The position numbers and the translations under genes are program-made. The notes below the pieces were generated by a model. That model did not search any database. It saw only the letters and a program-made list of their open reading frames with translations, and was not told the origin of the DNA. Below, piece after piece: positions 9,394 to 18,644 of a stretch of 64,000 nt of DNA (positions are counted from its first letter, which is position 1; each line of letters begins with the position of its first letter). Where the stretch lies: positions 3,561,001 through 3,625,000 of the forward strand of contig NZ_JAGGNA010000001.1 in NCBI RefSeq assembly GCF_017875765.1, in the 5' to 3' direction. Source of the DNA: Flavobacterium sp. CG_23.5. GTDB taxonomy: Bacteria > Bacteroidota > Bacteroidia > Flavobacteriales > Flavobacteriaceae.

Positions 9394-9612
9394 CGTACAA
9401 AATTATAGATTTCTATTTATAATTGTGTCCGATTATTTAAGGGGCTGAAACAAATACTATTATGTTTCAAAAAAGTGGAATCAATTAAAATTTTCATTTT
9501 CAAGAATTAAAGAGAATTAACTCATCAAAATTCTGTTGCTGGAGGGTTGCTCCTCCAGCGTGGGTTACAGACTTAACCACTATTAATAAAGAATACCCAA
9601 TAAAAAAATATA

Positions 9613-10401
9613 ATGAAACAAGATTTACAAGTTAAAAAGTTTTACCATGATGTCCTATTTATGGCATCAGCTCGCCAAAATAAAGGAAAAGTATTTCATA
9701 TCAACCCAACGCAGTTTAAGATTCTCCTTAAATTAGTCCACTATGAAAAAATGGATAAAAATATTACCTTCCAGAACAAAGATATAGCTAAGCATATATA
9801 TCTGGCTGAATCAACCGTTAAAGACGCTATTGAAGAAATAAGGAAAATGGGCTACATAACTTCCGAATTAAAAAAATATAATGATCGATTGGGTTTTAAA
9901 TCAAAACGCACTATTAATTTAGATTGGGATTTTATTCAAAAATTATATGACGAATATATTTTAACGAATTCTAAGATAGACATCACCTCATCAATTCCTA
10001 CAGAAATTTTAAGTAAAACTGCAATAATAGATAGTGATGAGATTGATCCAGTCATCACAGCAGAAATAATTGAACCATTAAAATTTGAAAAACTTACCTC
10101 TACTACAGATAAAACATTAAGCACTCAGGAAGAAATCACAACCGTTACGGAAGTTGCTCCAGTTACTAATAATAAAATATCTACTGAAGAAACACTACTT
10201 CTGACGGAAGTTAAAAGTGATAAAAAAATTAAAGAAGAATTAGAAGAAAGATTTGATATAGTAAAACGCAAGATGGCCAAAAATAAACATTATGAAGATT
10301 ACAATGATATTACAGAAATGGAAAAAATATCAGATCAATATTCTCCAGAAGATTTAAATTTATTCCTTGATCGGTATGAAAATAAAAAAGAAGACAATTA
10401 G
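9613..10401 (+). CDS. Winged-helix protein, replication-initiator-like (X segment, copy 1)
   Basis: A 262-residue protein. Residues 1-110 form a winged-helix domain: PTQFKILLKLVHYEK, then NKDIAKHIYLAESTVKDAI as the recognition helix and a wing leading to RTINLDWDF. The rest is acidic and Thr/Glu-rich and ends in a short helical tail (QYSPEDLNLFLDRYENK). Proteins of this build on Bacteroidota elements act as regulators or initiators. I cannot name the family. A small hairpin (CTGGAGGGTTGCTCCTCCAG) lies 55 nt upstream. An identical copy is at 12826-13614. Confidence 0.6.
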   Translation: MKQDLQVKKFYHDVLFMASARQNKGKVFHINPTQFKILLKLVHYEKMDKNITFQNKDIAKHIYLAESTVKDAIEEIRKMGYITSELKKYNDRLGFKSKRTINLDWDFIQKLYDEYILTNSKIDITSSIPTEILSKTAIIDSDEIDPVITAEIIEPLKFEKLTSTTDKTLSTQEEITTVTEVAPVTNNKISTEETLLLTEVKSDKKIKEELEERFDIVKRKMAKNKHYEDYNDITEMEKISDQYSPEDLNLFLDRYENKKEDN

Positions 10402-10757
10402 TCTAGATATGCATTCATCAACATTAAGATAAATTTTATCAAAAATTGAATTTTTAATAAACTAATCCTTAACTAGAAACTGTAAAATAGAAAATATAAT
10501 TGTTTACGATTTTTTTACGATGGTAATTATACTATACTTATTTTTCATCCAATCCCTAAAAAAAAGAGGTGGAGCGAATTTTCGTCCCACCTTAGCCCAT
10601 TAAAATTCAGTTTGTTACCTTTAAAACAATATGGCAAACAATAATAACCGATTCACATTAATTCTGGACTATTTTAATCACCTCTTTCAATATATATGCC
10701 AACTGGTCTAATATATATTGACGTTGATGATACTTTATTGATTTGACTAATCCTTAG
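10402..10757. other. Spacer with hairpin and debris (X segment)
   Basis: Contains a strong hairpin at 10567-10592 (AGGTGG...CCACCT) followed by CTTAGCCC without a long T-run, then a short frame (10631-10708, MANNNNRFTLILDYF) that stops early. It probably belongs to the broken gene whose tail is at 10758-10946. The same sequence recurs 3213 bp further on. Confidence 0.45.
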
Positions 10758-10946
10758 ATGCTTATGCTAGATTTTCCTCCTATTGCTTTATTCAATCTAA
10801 GAGCTGGAGATAGGGCTAAAGAACTTTGGATAACCAGAAAAATTATACTTGAAACAATATCCAATCTGGTTGAAGTTGGATATATCATAACCAAGGATGT
10901 CGCTTCATCTTATTCAAGAAAAACTCAATTAACTCCAGAATTTTAG
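10758..10946 (+). pseudogene. Remnant of a winged-helix gene (X segment, copy 1)
   Basis: A 62-residue frame whose centre (RAGDRAKELWITRKIILETI, then VEVGYIITKDV) looks like a recognition helix and wing of an HTH protein. It lacks a convincing start and the preceding 130 nt carry stops in this frame. A short open piece at 10631 (MANNNNRF) could be its former N-terminus. I treat it as a decayed gene. The identical copy is at 13971-14159. Confidence 0.4.
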
Positions 10947-11011
10947 TTGCTTATAAACGATGGGTAATAAAGTTTTTAAAATATTTGGTACAAATGTTTG
11001 ATAAATGACCT

Positions 11012-11108
11012 CTAACTAGGTTTGTTTTGGAATAAATCCCAGTTAGAGTTCTTTTTAAGGATGATGTCAAATTGAGCTTTAGGATACAAGTATAATTCCC
11101 CAATCATG
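11012..11108 (-). pseudogene. 3' end of the split excisionase-like gene (duplicated copy)
   Basis: Encodes the tail IGELYLYPKAQFDIILKKN and about 13 more residues before TAG at 11012-11014. It is a passive duplicate of 14225-14321 carried along when segment X was duplicated, and has no 5' portion of its own beside it. Confidence 0.75.
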
Positions 11109-11209
11109 TGGTTTAGCCCCCTAATAATCGGACTTTAACATTTTAAGTTTTACAAACATACGCAATTAGTCAATATCTTTGTCTTGCAAGGAACAAACGA
11201 AGGCGAGTT

Positions 11210-12295
11210 TTACACCGATGTTTGTAGAAATGTTTCAGGCCTGGTCATTTCGATTTCACTAAAATTTAGTTCACCCACAAAAAAAGGCGGAATCTCTAAA
11301 TTTTGCAAGGAACTGCACTTCAGACTCGTATTGCCCGATATTTGTTGGTATGGGATTTTGAGTTTGAATGTTATTTTTCGTTTTATTTCATCTCTTTTTT
11401 GTTCGATTAGCCCTTTATTCCAGCATTCTAAAAAGATATTTGGAGGTAAATTACAAACTGAGGAATGTAGACGTTCATTATTGTATTTCTCATAAAAAAT
11501 GGTCAAAACACCTTCCAATTCATCGATTGTCCAAAAATGAAAAGGTCTTAGTTTTTTTGCTAAAATAGCATGAAAACTCTCAATATGTCCATTTTCCTGT
11601 GGGGTATATGGATGTGTAAAGACTTGATTCAGGTAGTTATCTTTGAAGAAATTTTGAATCATTTTTGCCGAAAATCGACTGTCATTATCATTGCGAACCT
11701 CAATATGAATCCCTTTTTCTAGGCAATTATTTGGTTGTAAATGATTTATTATAATATGTTCCCATGCCCTTTTAACATCTTCTTTTTTGATGGAATAGGC
11801 AACCGTCCAATGCAAAACAAGTCTGGTAAAAGTGTCAATAGTTGTTAGCACATAGCTATGCATTTTATACTCCTCGACCCACACAAATTTAATGTCCATT
11901 TCCAAAACTTCAAAGGGCTGACTTGGAAAAACCTTACGGTATTTTACCCTGGTTTTACTAGGCTTTTGATGTTGTTCCTTCAATAATTGTGCGCCTTTCA
12001 TCAATCGATATACTTTCTTATGATTAATATCGTAACCCATCAGTTGTAATCTAGTTTCCATTTTCCGATGACCATAATCTGTGTCGAGATCTTGATGAGC
12101 TTGCTTTATTTCTTCAATAATCACATCATTTGAAACTTCAAATTTTTGCCCGTACTTGTCAGTGTAAAAAGTCGTCGTAGAAGGACTTCTTCCTTGATTA
12201 GTCCGCTTGTTTTGATAATAATACTGGTGCTTGGTTATTGCTGAAATTTGAAATGCTACTTCTTTCTTCAAGCCCTGAAAAATGTAGCCTCTCAC
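11210..12295 (-). CDS. IS3-family transposase OrfB, copy 2
   Basis: Identical in sequence to the OrfB at 7997-9082; DDE core intact and presumably active. Confidence 0.9.
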   Translation of the reverse strand: MRGYIFQGLKKEVAFQISAITKHQYYYQNKRTNQGRSPSTTTFYTDKYGQKFEVSNDVIIEEIKQAHQDLDTDYGHRKMETRLQLMGYDINHKKVYRLMKGAQLLKEQHQKPSKTRVKYRKVFPSQPFEVLEMDIKFVWVEEYKMHSYVLTTIDTFTRLVLHWTVAYSIKKEDVKRAWEHIIINHLQPNNCLEKGIHIEVRNDNDSRFSAKMIQNFFKDNYLNQVFTHPYTPQENGHIESFHAILAKKLRPFHFWTIDELEGVLTIFYEKYNNERLHSSVCNLPPNIFLECWNKGLIEQKRDEIKRKITFKLKIPYQQISGNTSLKCSSLQNLEIPPFFVGELNFSEIEMTRPETFLQTSV

Positions 12296-12606
12296 GAGTT
12301 CCTTTTTTTCTCCAAGGCGAATTTCTTTTTTAGCAATTCGTCTTTTAACTTGCCTTCAAGCTCTTTTTGAATAACAATTTCTTTGAGTAGCTTGTTTTCT
12401 TTTTCCAGTTCTCTGATTCGTTTAAGCTGCGCGGGGGTCATTCCATGTGCGAAGCCCTCTTCGCCCATAGTATCCATCTTCTTCTTCCATGAGTAATAAC
12501 TCGCAGGAAATACCGAATATTTCTCTAATGTAGGTTTAACACCTTGTTCTGAAGCTTCCTTTATGATCTTTAGCTTCTCTTCTTTGGTAAATTTTCTCTT
12601 TTCCAT
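12292..12606 (-). CDS. IS3-family transposase OrfA, copy 2
   Basis: Identical to the OrfA at 9079-9393, with the HTH and zipper intact. Confidence 0.9.
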   Translation of the reverse strand: MEKRKFTKEEKLKIIKEASEQGVKPTLEKYSVFPASYYSWKKKMDTMGEEGFAHGMTPAQLKRIRELEKENKLLKEIVIQKELEGKLKDELLKKKFALEKKRNS

Positions 12607-12825
12607 CGTACAAAATTATAGATTTCTATTTATAATTGTGTCCGATTATTTAAGGGGCTGAAACAAATACTATTATGTTTCAAAAAAGTGGAATCAATTA
12701 AAATTTTCATTTTCAAGAATTAAAGAGAATTAACTCATCAAAATTCTGTTGCTGGAGGGTTGCTCCTCCAGCGTGGGTTACAGACTTAACCACTATTAAT
12801 AAAGAATACCCAATAAAAAAATATA

Positions 12826-13614
12826 ATGAAACAAGATTTACAAGTTAAAAAGTTTTACCATGATGTCCTATTTATGGCATCAGCTCGCCAAAATAAAGGA
12901 AAAGTATTTCATATCAACCCAACGCAGTTTAAGATTCTCCTTAAATTAGTCCACTATGAAAAAATGGATAAAAATATTACCTTCCAGAACAAAGATATAG
13001 CTAAGCATATATATCTGGCTGAATCAACCGTTAAAGACGCTATTGAAGAAATAAGGAAAATGGGCTACATAACTTCCGAATTAAAAAAATATAATGATCG
13101 ATTGGGTTTTAAATCAAAACGCACTATTAATTTAGATTGGGATTTTATTCAAAAATTATATGACGAATATATTTTAACGAATTCTAAGATAGACATCACC
13201 TCATCAATTCCTACAGAAATTTTAAGTAAAACTGCAATAATAGATAGTGATGAGATTGATCCAGTCATCACAGCAGAAATAATTGAACCATTAAAATTTG
13301 AAAAACTTACCTCTACTACAGATAAAACATTAAGCACTCAGGAAGAAATCACAACCGTTACGGAAGTTGCTCCAGTTACTAATAATAAAATATCTACTGA
13401 AGAAACACTACTTCTGACGGAAGTTAAAAGTGATAAAAAAATTAAAGAAGAATTAGAAGAAAGATTTGATATAGTAAAACGCAAGATGGCCAAAAATAAA
13501 CATTATGAAGATTACAATGATATTACAGAAATGGAAAAAATATCAGATCAATATTCTCCAGAAGATTTAAATTTATTCCTTGATCGGTATGAAAATAAAA
13601 AAGAAGACAATTAG
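12826..13614 (+). CDS. Winged-helix protein, replication-initiator-like (X segment, copy 2)
   Basis: An exact duplicate of the 262-residue protein at 9613-10401, created by the 3213-bp tandem duplication. Two identical copies double the gene dose; no divergence is visible, so the event is recent or the copies are kept equal by gene conversion. Confidence 0.6.
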   Translation: MKQDLQVKKFYHDVLFMASARQNKGKVFHINPTQFKILLKLVHYEKMDKNITFQNKDIAKHIYLAESTVKDAIEEIRKMGYITSELKKYNDRLGFKSKRTINLDWDFIQKLYDEYILTNSKIDITSSIPTEILSKTAIIDSDEIDPVITAEIIEPLKFEKLTSTTDKTLSTQEEITTVTEVAPVTNNKISTEETLLLTEVKSDKKIKEELEERFDIVKRKMAKNKHYEDYNDITEMEKISDQYSPEDLNLFLDRYENKKEDN

Positions 13615-13970
13615 TCTAGATATGCATTCATCAACATTAAGATAAATTTTATCAAAAATTGAATTTTTAATAAACTAATCCTTAACTAGAAACTGTAAAA
13701 TAGAAAATATAATTGTTTACGATTTTTTTACGATGGTAATTATACTATACTTATTTTTCATCCAATCCCTAAAAAAAAGAGGTGGAGCGAATTTTCGTCC
13801 CACCTTAGCCCATTAAAATTCAGTTTGTTACCTTTAAAACAATATGGCAAACAATAATAACCGATTCACATTAATTCTGGACTATTTTAATCACCTCTTT
13901 CAATATATATGCCAACTGGTCTAATATATATTGACGTTGATGATACTTTATTGATTTGACTAATCCTTAG

Positions 13971-14159
13971 ATGCTTATGCTAGATTTTCCTCCTATTGCT
14001 TTATTCAATCTAAGAGCTGGAGATAGGGCTAAAGAACTTTGGATAACCAGAAAAATTATACTTGAAACAATATCCAATCTGGTTGAAGTTGGATATATCA
14101 TAACCAAGGATGTCGCTTCATCTTATTCAAGAAAAACTCAATTAACTCCAGAATTTTAG
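13971..14159 (+). pseudogene. Remnant of a winged-helix gene (X segment, copy 2)
   Basis: Exact duplicate of 10758-10946. The hairpin of the first copy recurs upstream at 13780-13805. Confidence 0.4.
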
Positions 14160-14224
14160 TTGCTTATAAACGATGGGTAATAAAGTTTTTAAAATATTTG
14201 GTACAAATGTTTGATAAATGACCT

Positions 14225-14321
14225 CTAACTAGGTTTGTTTTGGAATAAATCCCAGTTAGAGTTCTTTTTAAGGATGATGTCAAATTGAGCTTTAGGATAC
14301 AAGTATAATTCCCCAATCATG
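14225..14321 (-). pseudogene. 3' end of the excisionase-like gene split by IS copy 3
   Basis: Reads IGELYLYPKAQFDIILKKN and about 13 more residues to TAG. Joining it to 15883-16103 after removal of the IS and one CATG gives an unbroken frame (GIIPYTM followed by IGELYLYPK), so this is the true C-terminus of the interrupted gene. Confidence 0.85.
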
Positions 14322-14422
14322 TGGTTTAGCCCCCTAATAATCGGACTTTAACATTTTAAGTTTTACAAACATACGCAATTAGTCAATATCTTTGTCTTGC
14401 AAGGAACAAACGAAGGCGAGTT

Positions 14423-15508
14423 TTACACCGATGTTTGTAGAAATGTTTCAGGCCTGGTCATTTCGATTTCACTAAAATTTAGTTCACCCACAAAAAAAGG
14501 CGGAATCTCTAAATTTTGCAAGGAACTGCACTTCAGACTCGTATTGCCCGATATTTGTTGGTATGGGATTTTGAGTTTGAATGTTATTTTTCGTTTTATT
14601 TCATCTCTTTTTTGTTCGATTAGCCCTTTATTCCAGCATTCTAAAAAGATATTTGGAGGTAAATTACAAACTGAGGAATGTAGACGTTCATTATTGTATT
14701 TCTCATAAAAAATGGTCAAAACACCTTCCAATTCATCGATTGTCCAAAAATGAAAAGGTCTTAGTTTTTTTGCTAAAATAGCATGAAAACTCTCAATATG
14801 TCCATTTTCCTGTGGGGTATATGGATGTGTAAAGACTTGATTCAGGTAGTTATCTTTGAAGAAATTTTGAATCATTTTTGCCGAAAATCGACTGTCATTA
14901 TCATTGCGAACCTCAATATGAATCCCTTTTTCTAGGCAATTATTTGGTTGTAAATGATTTATTATAATATGTTCCCATGCCCTTTTAACATCTTCTTTTT
15001 TGATGGAATAGGCAACCGTCCAATGCAAAACAAGTCTGGTAAAAGTGTCAATAGTTGTTAGCACATAGCTATGCATTTTATACTCCTCGACCCACACAAA
15101 TTTAATGTCCATTTCCAAAACTTCAAAGGGCTGACTTGGAAAAACCTTACGGTATTTTACCCTGGTTTTACTAGGCTTTTGATGTTGTTCCTTCAATAAT
15201 TGTGCGCCTTTCATCAATCGATATACTTTCTTATGATTAATATCGTAACCCATCAGTTGTAATCTAGTTTCCATTTTCCGATGACCATAATCTGTGTCGA
15301 GATCTTGATGAGCTTGCTTTATTTCTTCAATAATCACATCATTTGAAACTTCAAATTTTTGCCCGTACTTGTCAGTGTAAAAAGTCGTCGTAGAAGGACT
15401 TCTTCCTTGATTAGTCCGCTTGTTTTGATAATAATACTGGTGCTTGGTTATTGCTGAAATTTGAAATGCTACTTCTTTCTTCAAGCCCTGAAAAATGTAG
15501 CCTCTCAC
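14423..15508 (-). CDS. IS3-family transposase OrfB, copy 3
   Basis: Identical to the OrfB at 7997-9082; DDE core intact. Confidence 0.9.
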   Translation of the reverse strand: MRGYIFQGLKKEVAFQISAITKHQYYYQNKRTNQGRSPSTTTFYTDKYGQKFEVSNDVIIEEIKQAHQDLDTDYGHRKMETRLQLMGYDINHKKVYRLMKGAQLLKEQHQKPSKTRVKYRKVFPSQPFEVLEMDIKFVWVEEYKMHSYVLTTIDTFTRLVLHWTVAYSIKKEDVKRAWEHIIINHLQPNNCLEKGIHIEVRNDNDSRFSAKMIQNFFKDNYLNQVFTHPYTPQENGHIESFHAILAKKLRPFHFWTIDELEGVLTIFYEKYNNERLHSSVCNLPPNIFLECWNKGLIEQKRDEIKRKITFKLKIPYQQISGNTSLKCSSLQNLEIPPFFVGELNFSEIEMTRPETFLQTSV

Positions 15509-15819
15509 GAGTTCCTTTTTTTCTCCAAGGCGAATTTCTTTTTTAGCAATTCGTCTTTTAACTTGCCTTCAAGCTCTTTTTGAATAACAATTTCTTTGAG
15601 TAGCTTGTTTTCTTTTTCCAGTTCTCTGATTCGTTTAAGCTGCGCGGGGGTCATTCCATGTGCGAAGCCCTCTTCGCCCATAGTATCCATCTTCTTCTTC
15701 CATGAGTAATAACTCGCAGGAAATACCGAATATTTCTCTAATGTAGGTTTAACACCTTGTTCTGAAGCTTCCTTTATGATCTTTAGCTTCTCTTCTTTGG
15801 TAAATTTTCTCTTTTCCAT
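15505..15819 (-). CDS. IS3-family transposase OrfA, copy 3
   Basis: Identical to the OrfA at 9079-9393. Confidence 0.9.
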   Translation of the reverse strand: MEKRKFTKEEKLKIIKEASEQGVKPTLEKYSVFPASYYSWKKKMDTMGEEGFAHGMTPAQLKRIRELEKENKLLKEIVIQKELEGKLKDELLKKKFALEKKRNS

Positions 15820-15842
15820 CGTACAAAATTATAGATTTCTAT

Positions 15843-16103
15843 TTATAATTGTGTCCGATTATTTAAGGGGCTGAAACACATGGTATAGGGTATTATTCCA
15901 GATTCCCTATATTTGATTATAGTATTAGGTGAAAGACCAAATTTTGCTTTAAGGTCGGTATTTCTGTAATAGTCATCTTCATGCTTTGCTTTTTCTTTTT
16001 TGAGTTTTTCCTCGATACTATTTACTTTATTGAAAATAGGATGTAATATACTTTCAAGTTTCTCCACTGAAAGTAAAATTAATTGTGAATTATTGTTTTC
16101 CAT
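15843..16103 (-). pseudogene. Excisionase-like HTH protein, N-terminal part, interrupted by IS copy 3
   Basis: From the ATG at 16103 (MENNNSQLILLSVEKLESIL) the product has a helical N-terminus, a charged linker and the HTH block NTDLKAKFGLSPNTIIKYR, then ESGIIPYTM. Native sequence ends at 15883 and the last dozen residues up to 15843 are IS-encoded. The missing wing (YLYPKAQFDIILKK) lies beyond the IS at 14225-14321. The intact protein of about 107 residues resembles the MerR/HTH_17 excisionase-like proteins of Bacteroidota integrative elements, which help the integrase excise the element. Losing the wing probably locks the element in place. Confidence 0.75.
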
Positions 16104-16162
16104 AAGATGCTTTTTATAATTATTATAAAGCAAAATTATGGGGTTTCCTCAAGTATATCGAA

Positions 16163-16180
16163 GGATTCCTTGGGATTCCC
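16163..16180 (+). promoter_or_regulatory. Internal GGATTCC iteron pair upstream of the excisionase-like gene
   Basis: GGATTCC-TT-GGGATTCCC repeats the end-site motif at the same 10-bp spacing, in the short gap between the hypothetical gene and the split excisionase-like gene. It could be the operator through which an element-encoded protein regulates that gene. Confidence 0.55.
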
Positions 16181-16190
16181 AACATTGCAA

Positions 16191-17189
16191 TTAGTGACCC
16201 CTCTTGACTAATTCTGCTTTGATTTTTGTTAACGAATCAATTCTCTGACTTAGTTTTTCAACCATGTCATTAAGAAAAGTGATTTCGTTTTCAAGAAGTT
16301 TAGAATCTAGATTTCTGTCGACAGGCATGGCTCTAGTCATTTTTTGTACCTTCGTGAATGTTGACTTATCGAAATAATAGATATTGGCGTGATTAATATA
16401 ATTTTTAAGATTTGTTCTCTCATCTTTTACATCTTTTTTATCTTTAGCAATTATTCCAATTTCATATAGATTGTAAAATAGATGTCCTAGGTTAGTTTTA
16501 GAAAGGTTAAATTCCAGTTTCAAATCTTCAGGTATAAAACTAATTAACTTTTCTTCTACCTGAGCTTTTCTGCGTTTGTACGTTTGAATTATACTGTCAA
16601 AAAATCCAGCTACCTCATAAATCATTTCTAGGTGTAAAATCAGTGCATAAACTAGATGTGCTTTTGCGAAAATTAATTCTAATTCGTAATCGTCATAACC
16701 AGTAACTATATTTTTTTCTATTAAAACATCAATTAAACTATCGTCTAATGTATCTTCTATTTTGAAAAATTCCCTAACTATTTGAAGAATTACAGGTGTT
16801 TTAGATTCTGAATTGTTACTTGGTAAGGGCGTAGGTAATTCAGTCGTTAAATTTTCAGGAGGATTATCTGGAAAATCAAAAGAAACAGACCATTCAATTT
16901 TTGAAAAATCATAGGAAGAATAATTTAATAAACGATTGTTTAAGGATTTAATTAATTCTTGAATATCTTCTAAAACACTTTCAATGAAGTAAATGTTTTG
17001 TTCGTCATTGTAATCAATATTCTTATCGATTAATTTTTCAATTTTCGAGATAGTTGGTTTGAAATAATTTGATGGAATTTCATTAACCCACATTTTGTTG
17101 TATGAGAAATTATTAATGGATTCATTAAAATCAATATCGAAATTAAGTAGTTCGGATATCTTTTGATTGAGTTTGACTAGTTTTAGCAT
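16191..17189 (-). CDS. Hypothetical protein of the integrative element
   Basis: A 332-residue, mostly helical soluble protein that I do not recognise. Residues 190-215 are hydrophobic (LIFAKAHLVYALILHLEMIY). The region LSKTNLGHLFYNLYEIGII looks like a DNA-binding or dimerising helix pair, and the C-terminus (EITFLNDMVEKLSQRIDSLT) predicts a coiled coil. RteC-like regulators have a similar overall build, but I see no decisive motif. It lies 62 nt downstream of the integrase gene, beyond a terminator hairpin. Confidence 0.6.
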   Translation of the reverse strand: MLKLVKLNQKISELLNFDIDFNESINNFSYNKMWVNEIPSNYFKPTISKIEKLIDKNIDYNDEQNIYFIESVLEDIQELIKSLNNRLLNYSSYDFSKIEWSVSFDFPDNPPENLTTELPTPLPSNNSESKTPVILQIVREFFKIEDTLDDSLIDVLIEKNIVTGYDDYELELIFAKAHLVYALILHLEMIYEVAGFFDSIIQTYKRRKAQVEEKLISFIPEDLKLEFNLSKTNLGHLFYNLYEIGIIAKDKKDVKDERTNLKNYINHANIYYFDKSTFTKVQKMTRAMPVDRNLDSKLLENEITFLNDMVEKLSQRIDSLTKIKAELVKRGH

Positions 17190-17201
17190 ATAATTTTTTT
17201 C

Positions 17202-17229
17202 TTAAAAAAAAGCCCTACTAAGAGGGCTT
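17202..17229 (-). terminator. Terminator of the integrase gene
   Basis: On the minus strand AAGCCCT-CTTAGT-AGGGCTT is followed by a run of eight T. It lies 23 nt after the integrase stop. Confidence 0.75.
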
Positions 17230-17251
17230 CTAAAATAAATAAAATATTTGA

Positions 17252-18472
17252 TTAAACGAATTTAGTTTTCAATTTATCCATGTCTTCCATTACATTAATA
17301 TCTAGTACTTTGGCGTAGTGTTGGGTCATTGTAATTCTTGTATGTCCCATCATTTTGGAAACATTTTCAATTCCAACACCATTACCTAGGGTAACTGTAG
17401 TTGCAAACGTATGTCTGGCTACGTAATGGGTAAGCTTTTTATCGATACCGCACAAATCAGCTATCTCTTTAAGATATTCGTTGATTTTCTGATTACTGAT
17501 ATTTGGAAGTAGTTTATCACTATCTAAACTAGAGTATTTGTCAATAATTCTTTTAACTGGTGGTAATACGGGAACATTTGACTTTGTTTTTGTTTTGGCA
17601 CGATTCGTTACTATCCAGTAATTTTCTTTATTATCTTTAATAATATTTTTTTTAGTTAGGTTTTCAACATCTATAGGAGCGTAGCTAGTATAGCACGAGA
17701 ATAAAAAAATGTCCTTGACCTTATTAAGACGTTCTGTACTAAATTCTTTAGCCTCGATTCTTTCAAGTTCATCTTTAGTTAGGAATATAGCATCCTTAAT
17801 TACTAACTTTTCATCATAGCACAGAAAAGGATTAGTAGTAATTATATTTCTTTTGATTCCATATATGCATACAGTTTTGAAGCATTGAAAATATTTAACC
17901 ACAGAATTATGACTTATACCTAATTTGTTATTAAAAGAGGAATCGTACTTTAAAAAATTTTCTAAATCATAAATAAAGCCATTGTCTATTTCATTGATAT
18001 TACATGATGTTTTACCATGTTTTATTTTAATAAAATTGGATAATAAATCTTTTGCTCTGTTATATTTTTGAAGTGAGGCTTTACTGCGTTCACCAACTTC
18101 GGATTTCTTTTTAAAATAATCATTATGTTTTTTGAATAATTTAAGAACATCATACTCTCCAGTTTTTGATGATTTTCCGTTTAGATTATCTTTTACATCA
18201 GAAAGGGTTGTATTATGGTTGTGGCGAGTCAGTTCAAAATAAATAGACTCGATCTTATTTTCGAGTATATCGATTGCTATTTTGCAGTTGACTTCACTAT
18301 TTAAACGAAGTTTATTTCTAAGTTTATTTGTGAATTCCCATCTTTCTCTGCTAATAAATTTACCAGTACATAAGGTTGTGGATTTACCTTGTAGTTTAAT
18401 TTTAGCATAAATAGGAGATTCTCCTTCACTATTTTGCTTGTCAGTTTTCAGATAAAAAAAAGTCTTAATCAT
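17252..18472 (-). CDS. Tyrosine-type site-specific integrase
   Basis: A 406-residue recombinase that would integrate and excise the surrounding element. Residues 1-100 form an arm-binding domain (FFYLKTDKQNSEGESPIYAK, IKLQGKSTTL), 105-205 a SAM-like core-binding domain, and 215-400 the catalytic domain. The second catalytic box HYVARHTFAT, the HxxxH-type GHTRITMTQHYAK and its nucleophilic Tyr are present. The first box reads CYTSYAPIDVENL, without the usual Arg, as in IntDOT-like integrases of Bacteroidota conjugative elements. It sits at the right end of the element beside the end-site iterons. Confidence 0.9.
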   Translation of the reverse strand: MIKTFFYLKTDKQNSEGESPIYAKIKLQGKSTTLCTGKFISRERWEFTNKLRNKLRLNSEVNCKIAIDILENKIESIYFELTRHNHNTTLSDVKDNLNGKSSKTGEYDVLKLFKKHNDYFKKKSEVGERSKASLQKYNRAKDLLSNFIKIKHGKTSCNINEIDNGFIYDLENFLKYDSSFNNKLGISHNSVVKYFQCFKTVCIYGIKRNIITTNPFLCYDEKLVIKDAIFLTKDELERIEAKEFSTERLNKVKDIFLFSCYTSYAPIDVENLTKKNIIKDNKENYWIVTNRAKTKTKSNVPVLPPVKRIIDKYSSLDSDKLLPNISNQKINEYLKEIADLCGIDKKLTHYVARHTFATTVTLGNGVGIENVSKMMGHTRITMTQHYAKVLDINVMEDMDKLKTKFV

Positions 18473-18523
18473 AATGTTACATTTTTAATTTGTTGTAAAA
18501 TTATCAGTAAAACAAAAGGTTGC

Positions 18524-18546
18524 CGAGGGATTCCCAAGGATTCCCC
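18524..18546 (+). promoter_or_regulatory. Right-end GGATTCCC iteron pair (arm-type site)
   Basis: GGATTCCC-AA-GGATTCCCC, preceded by CGAG; the reverse complement of 18524-18545 equals 6739-6760 exactly. It lies just upstream of the integrase start. Nearby AGGGTAAC repeats (18580-18602) resemble AGGGTAA/AGAGTAAC repeats at 6608-6630 on the left, suggesting further arm sites. Confidence 0.65.
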
Positions 18547-18644
18547 AGAAATTCGGTTACCCTAATTTTGAATAATTTCAAGGGTAACCTATAGGGTAAC
18601 TTAGCTTTGATATATAATGTGTATTTTGACTATATACCAAAAAC

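Larger units (their letters stand above)
7896..9452 (-). mobile_element. IS3-family insertion sequence, copy 1
   Basis: A 1557-bp element beginning TGGTTTAGCCCC and ending GGGGCTGAAACA, with imperfect terminal inverted repeats and the 5'-TG...CA-3' ends typical of IS3. It encodes orfA and orfB on the minus strand. No target duplication flanks this copy (CTAT against AATA), as expected if recombination between copies reshuffled its flanks. It is identical to copies 2 and 3. Confidence 0.9.
11109..12665 (-). mobile_element. IS3-family insertion sequence, copy 2
   Basis: A 1557-bp element identical to copies 1 and 3. Its left flank is the end of segment X (ATCATG) and its right flank the start of the next segment X (AATACT), the hybrid junction expected from unequal recombination between two IS copies. 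Confidence 0.9.
7896..15878. repeat. Tandem amplification: IS-X-IS-X-IS, 3213-bp period
   Basis: The unit made of one 1557-bp IS plus a 1656-bp segment X occupies 7896-11108 and recurs at 11109-14321, followed by a third IS at 14322-15878. All ORFs recur with exactly 3213-bp offsets and identical products. Homologous recombination between two IS copies flanking X explains the structure. X carries one HTH gene, one gene remnant and the 3' end of a split gene, so each is present twice. Confidence 0.9.
14322..15878 (-). mobile_element. IS3-family insertion sequence, copy 3, with CATG target duplication
   Basis: A 1557-bp element flanked by CATG at 14318-14321 and 15879-15882, a 4-bp target duplication, so both flanks are the original ones on this side. 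It interrupts an excisionase-like gene. Sequence identical to copies 1 and 2. Confidence 0.92.
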
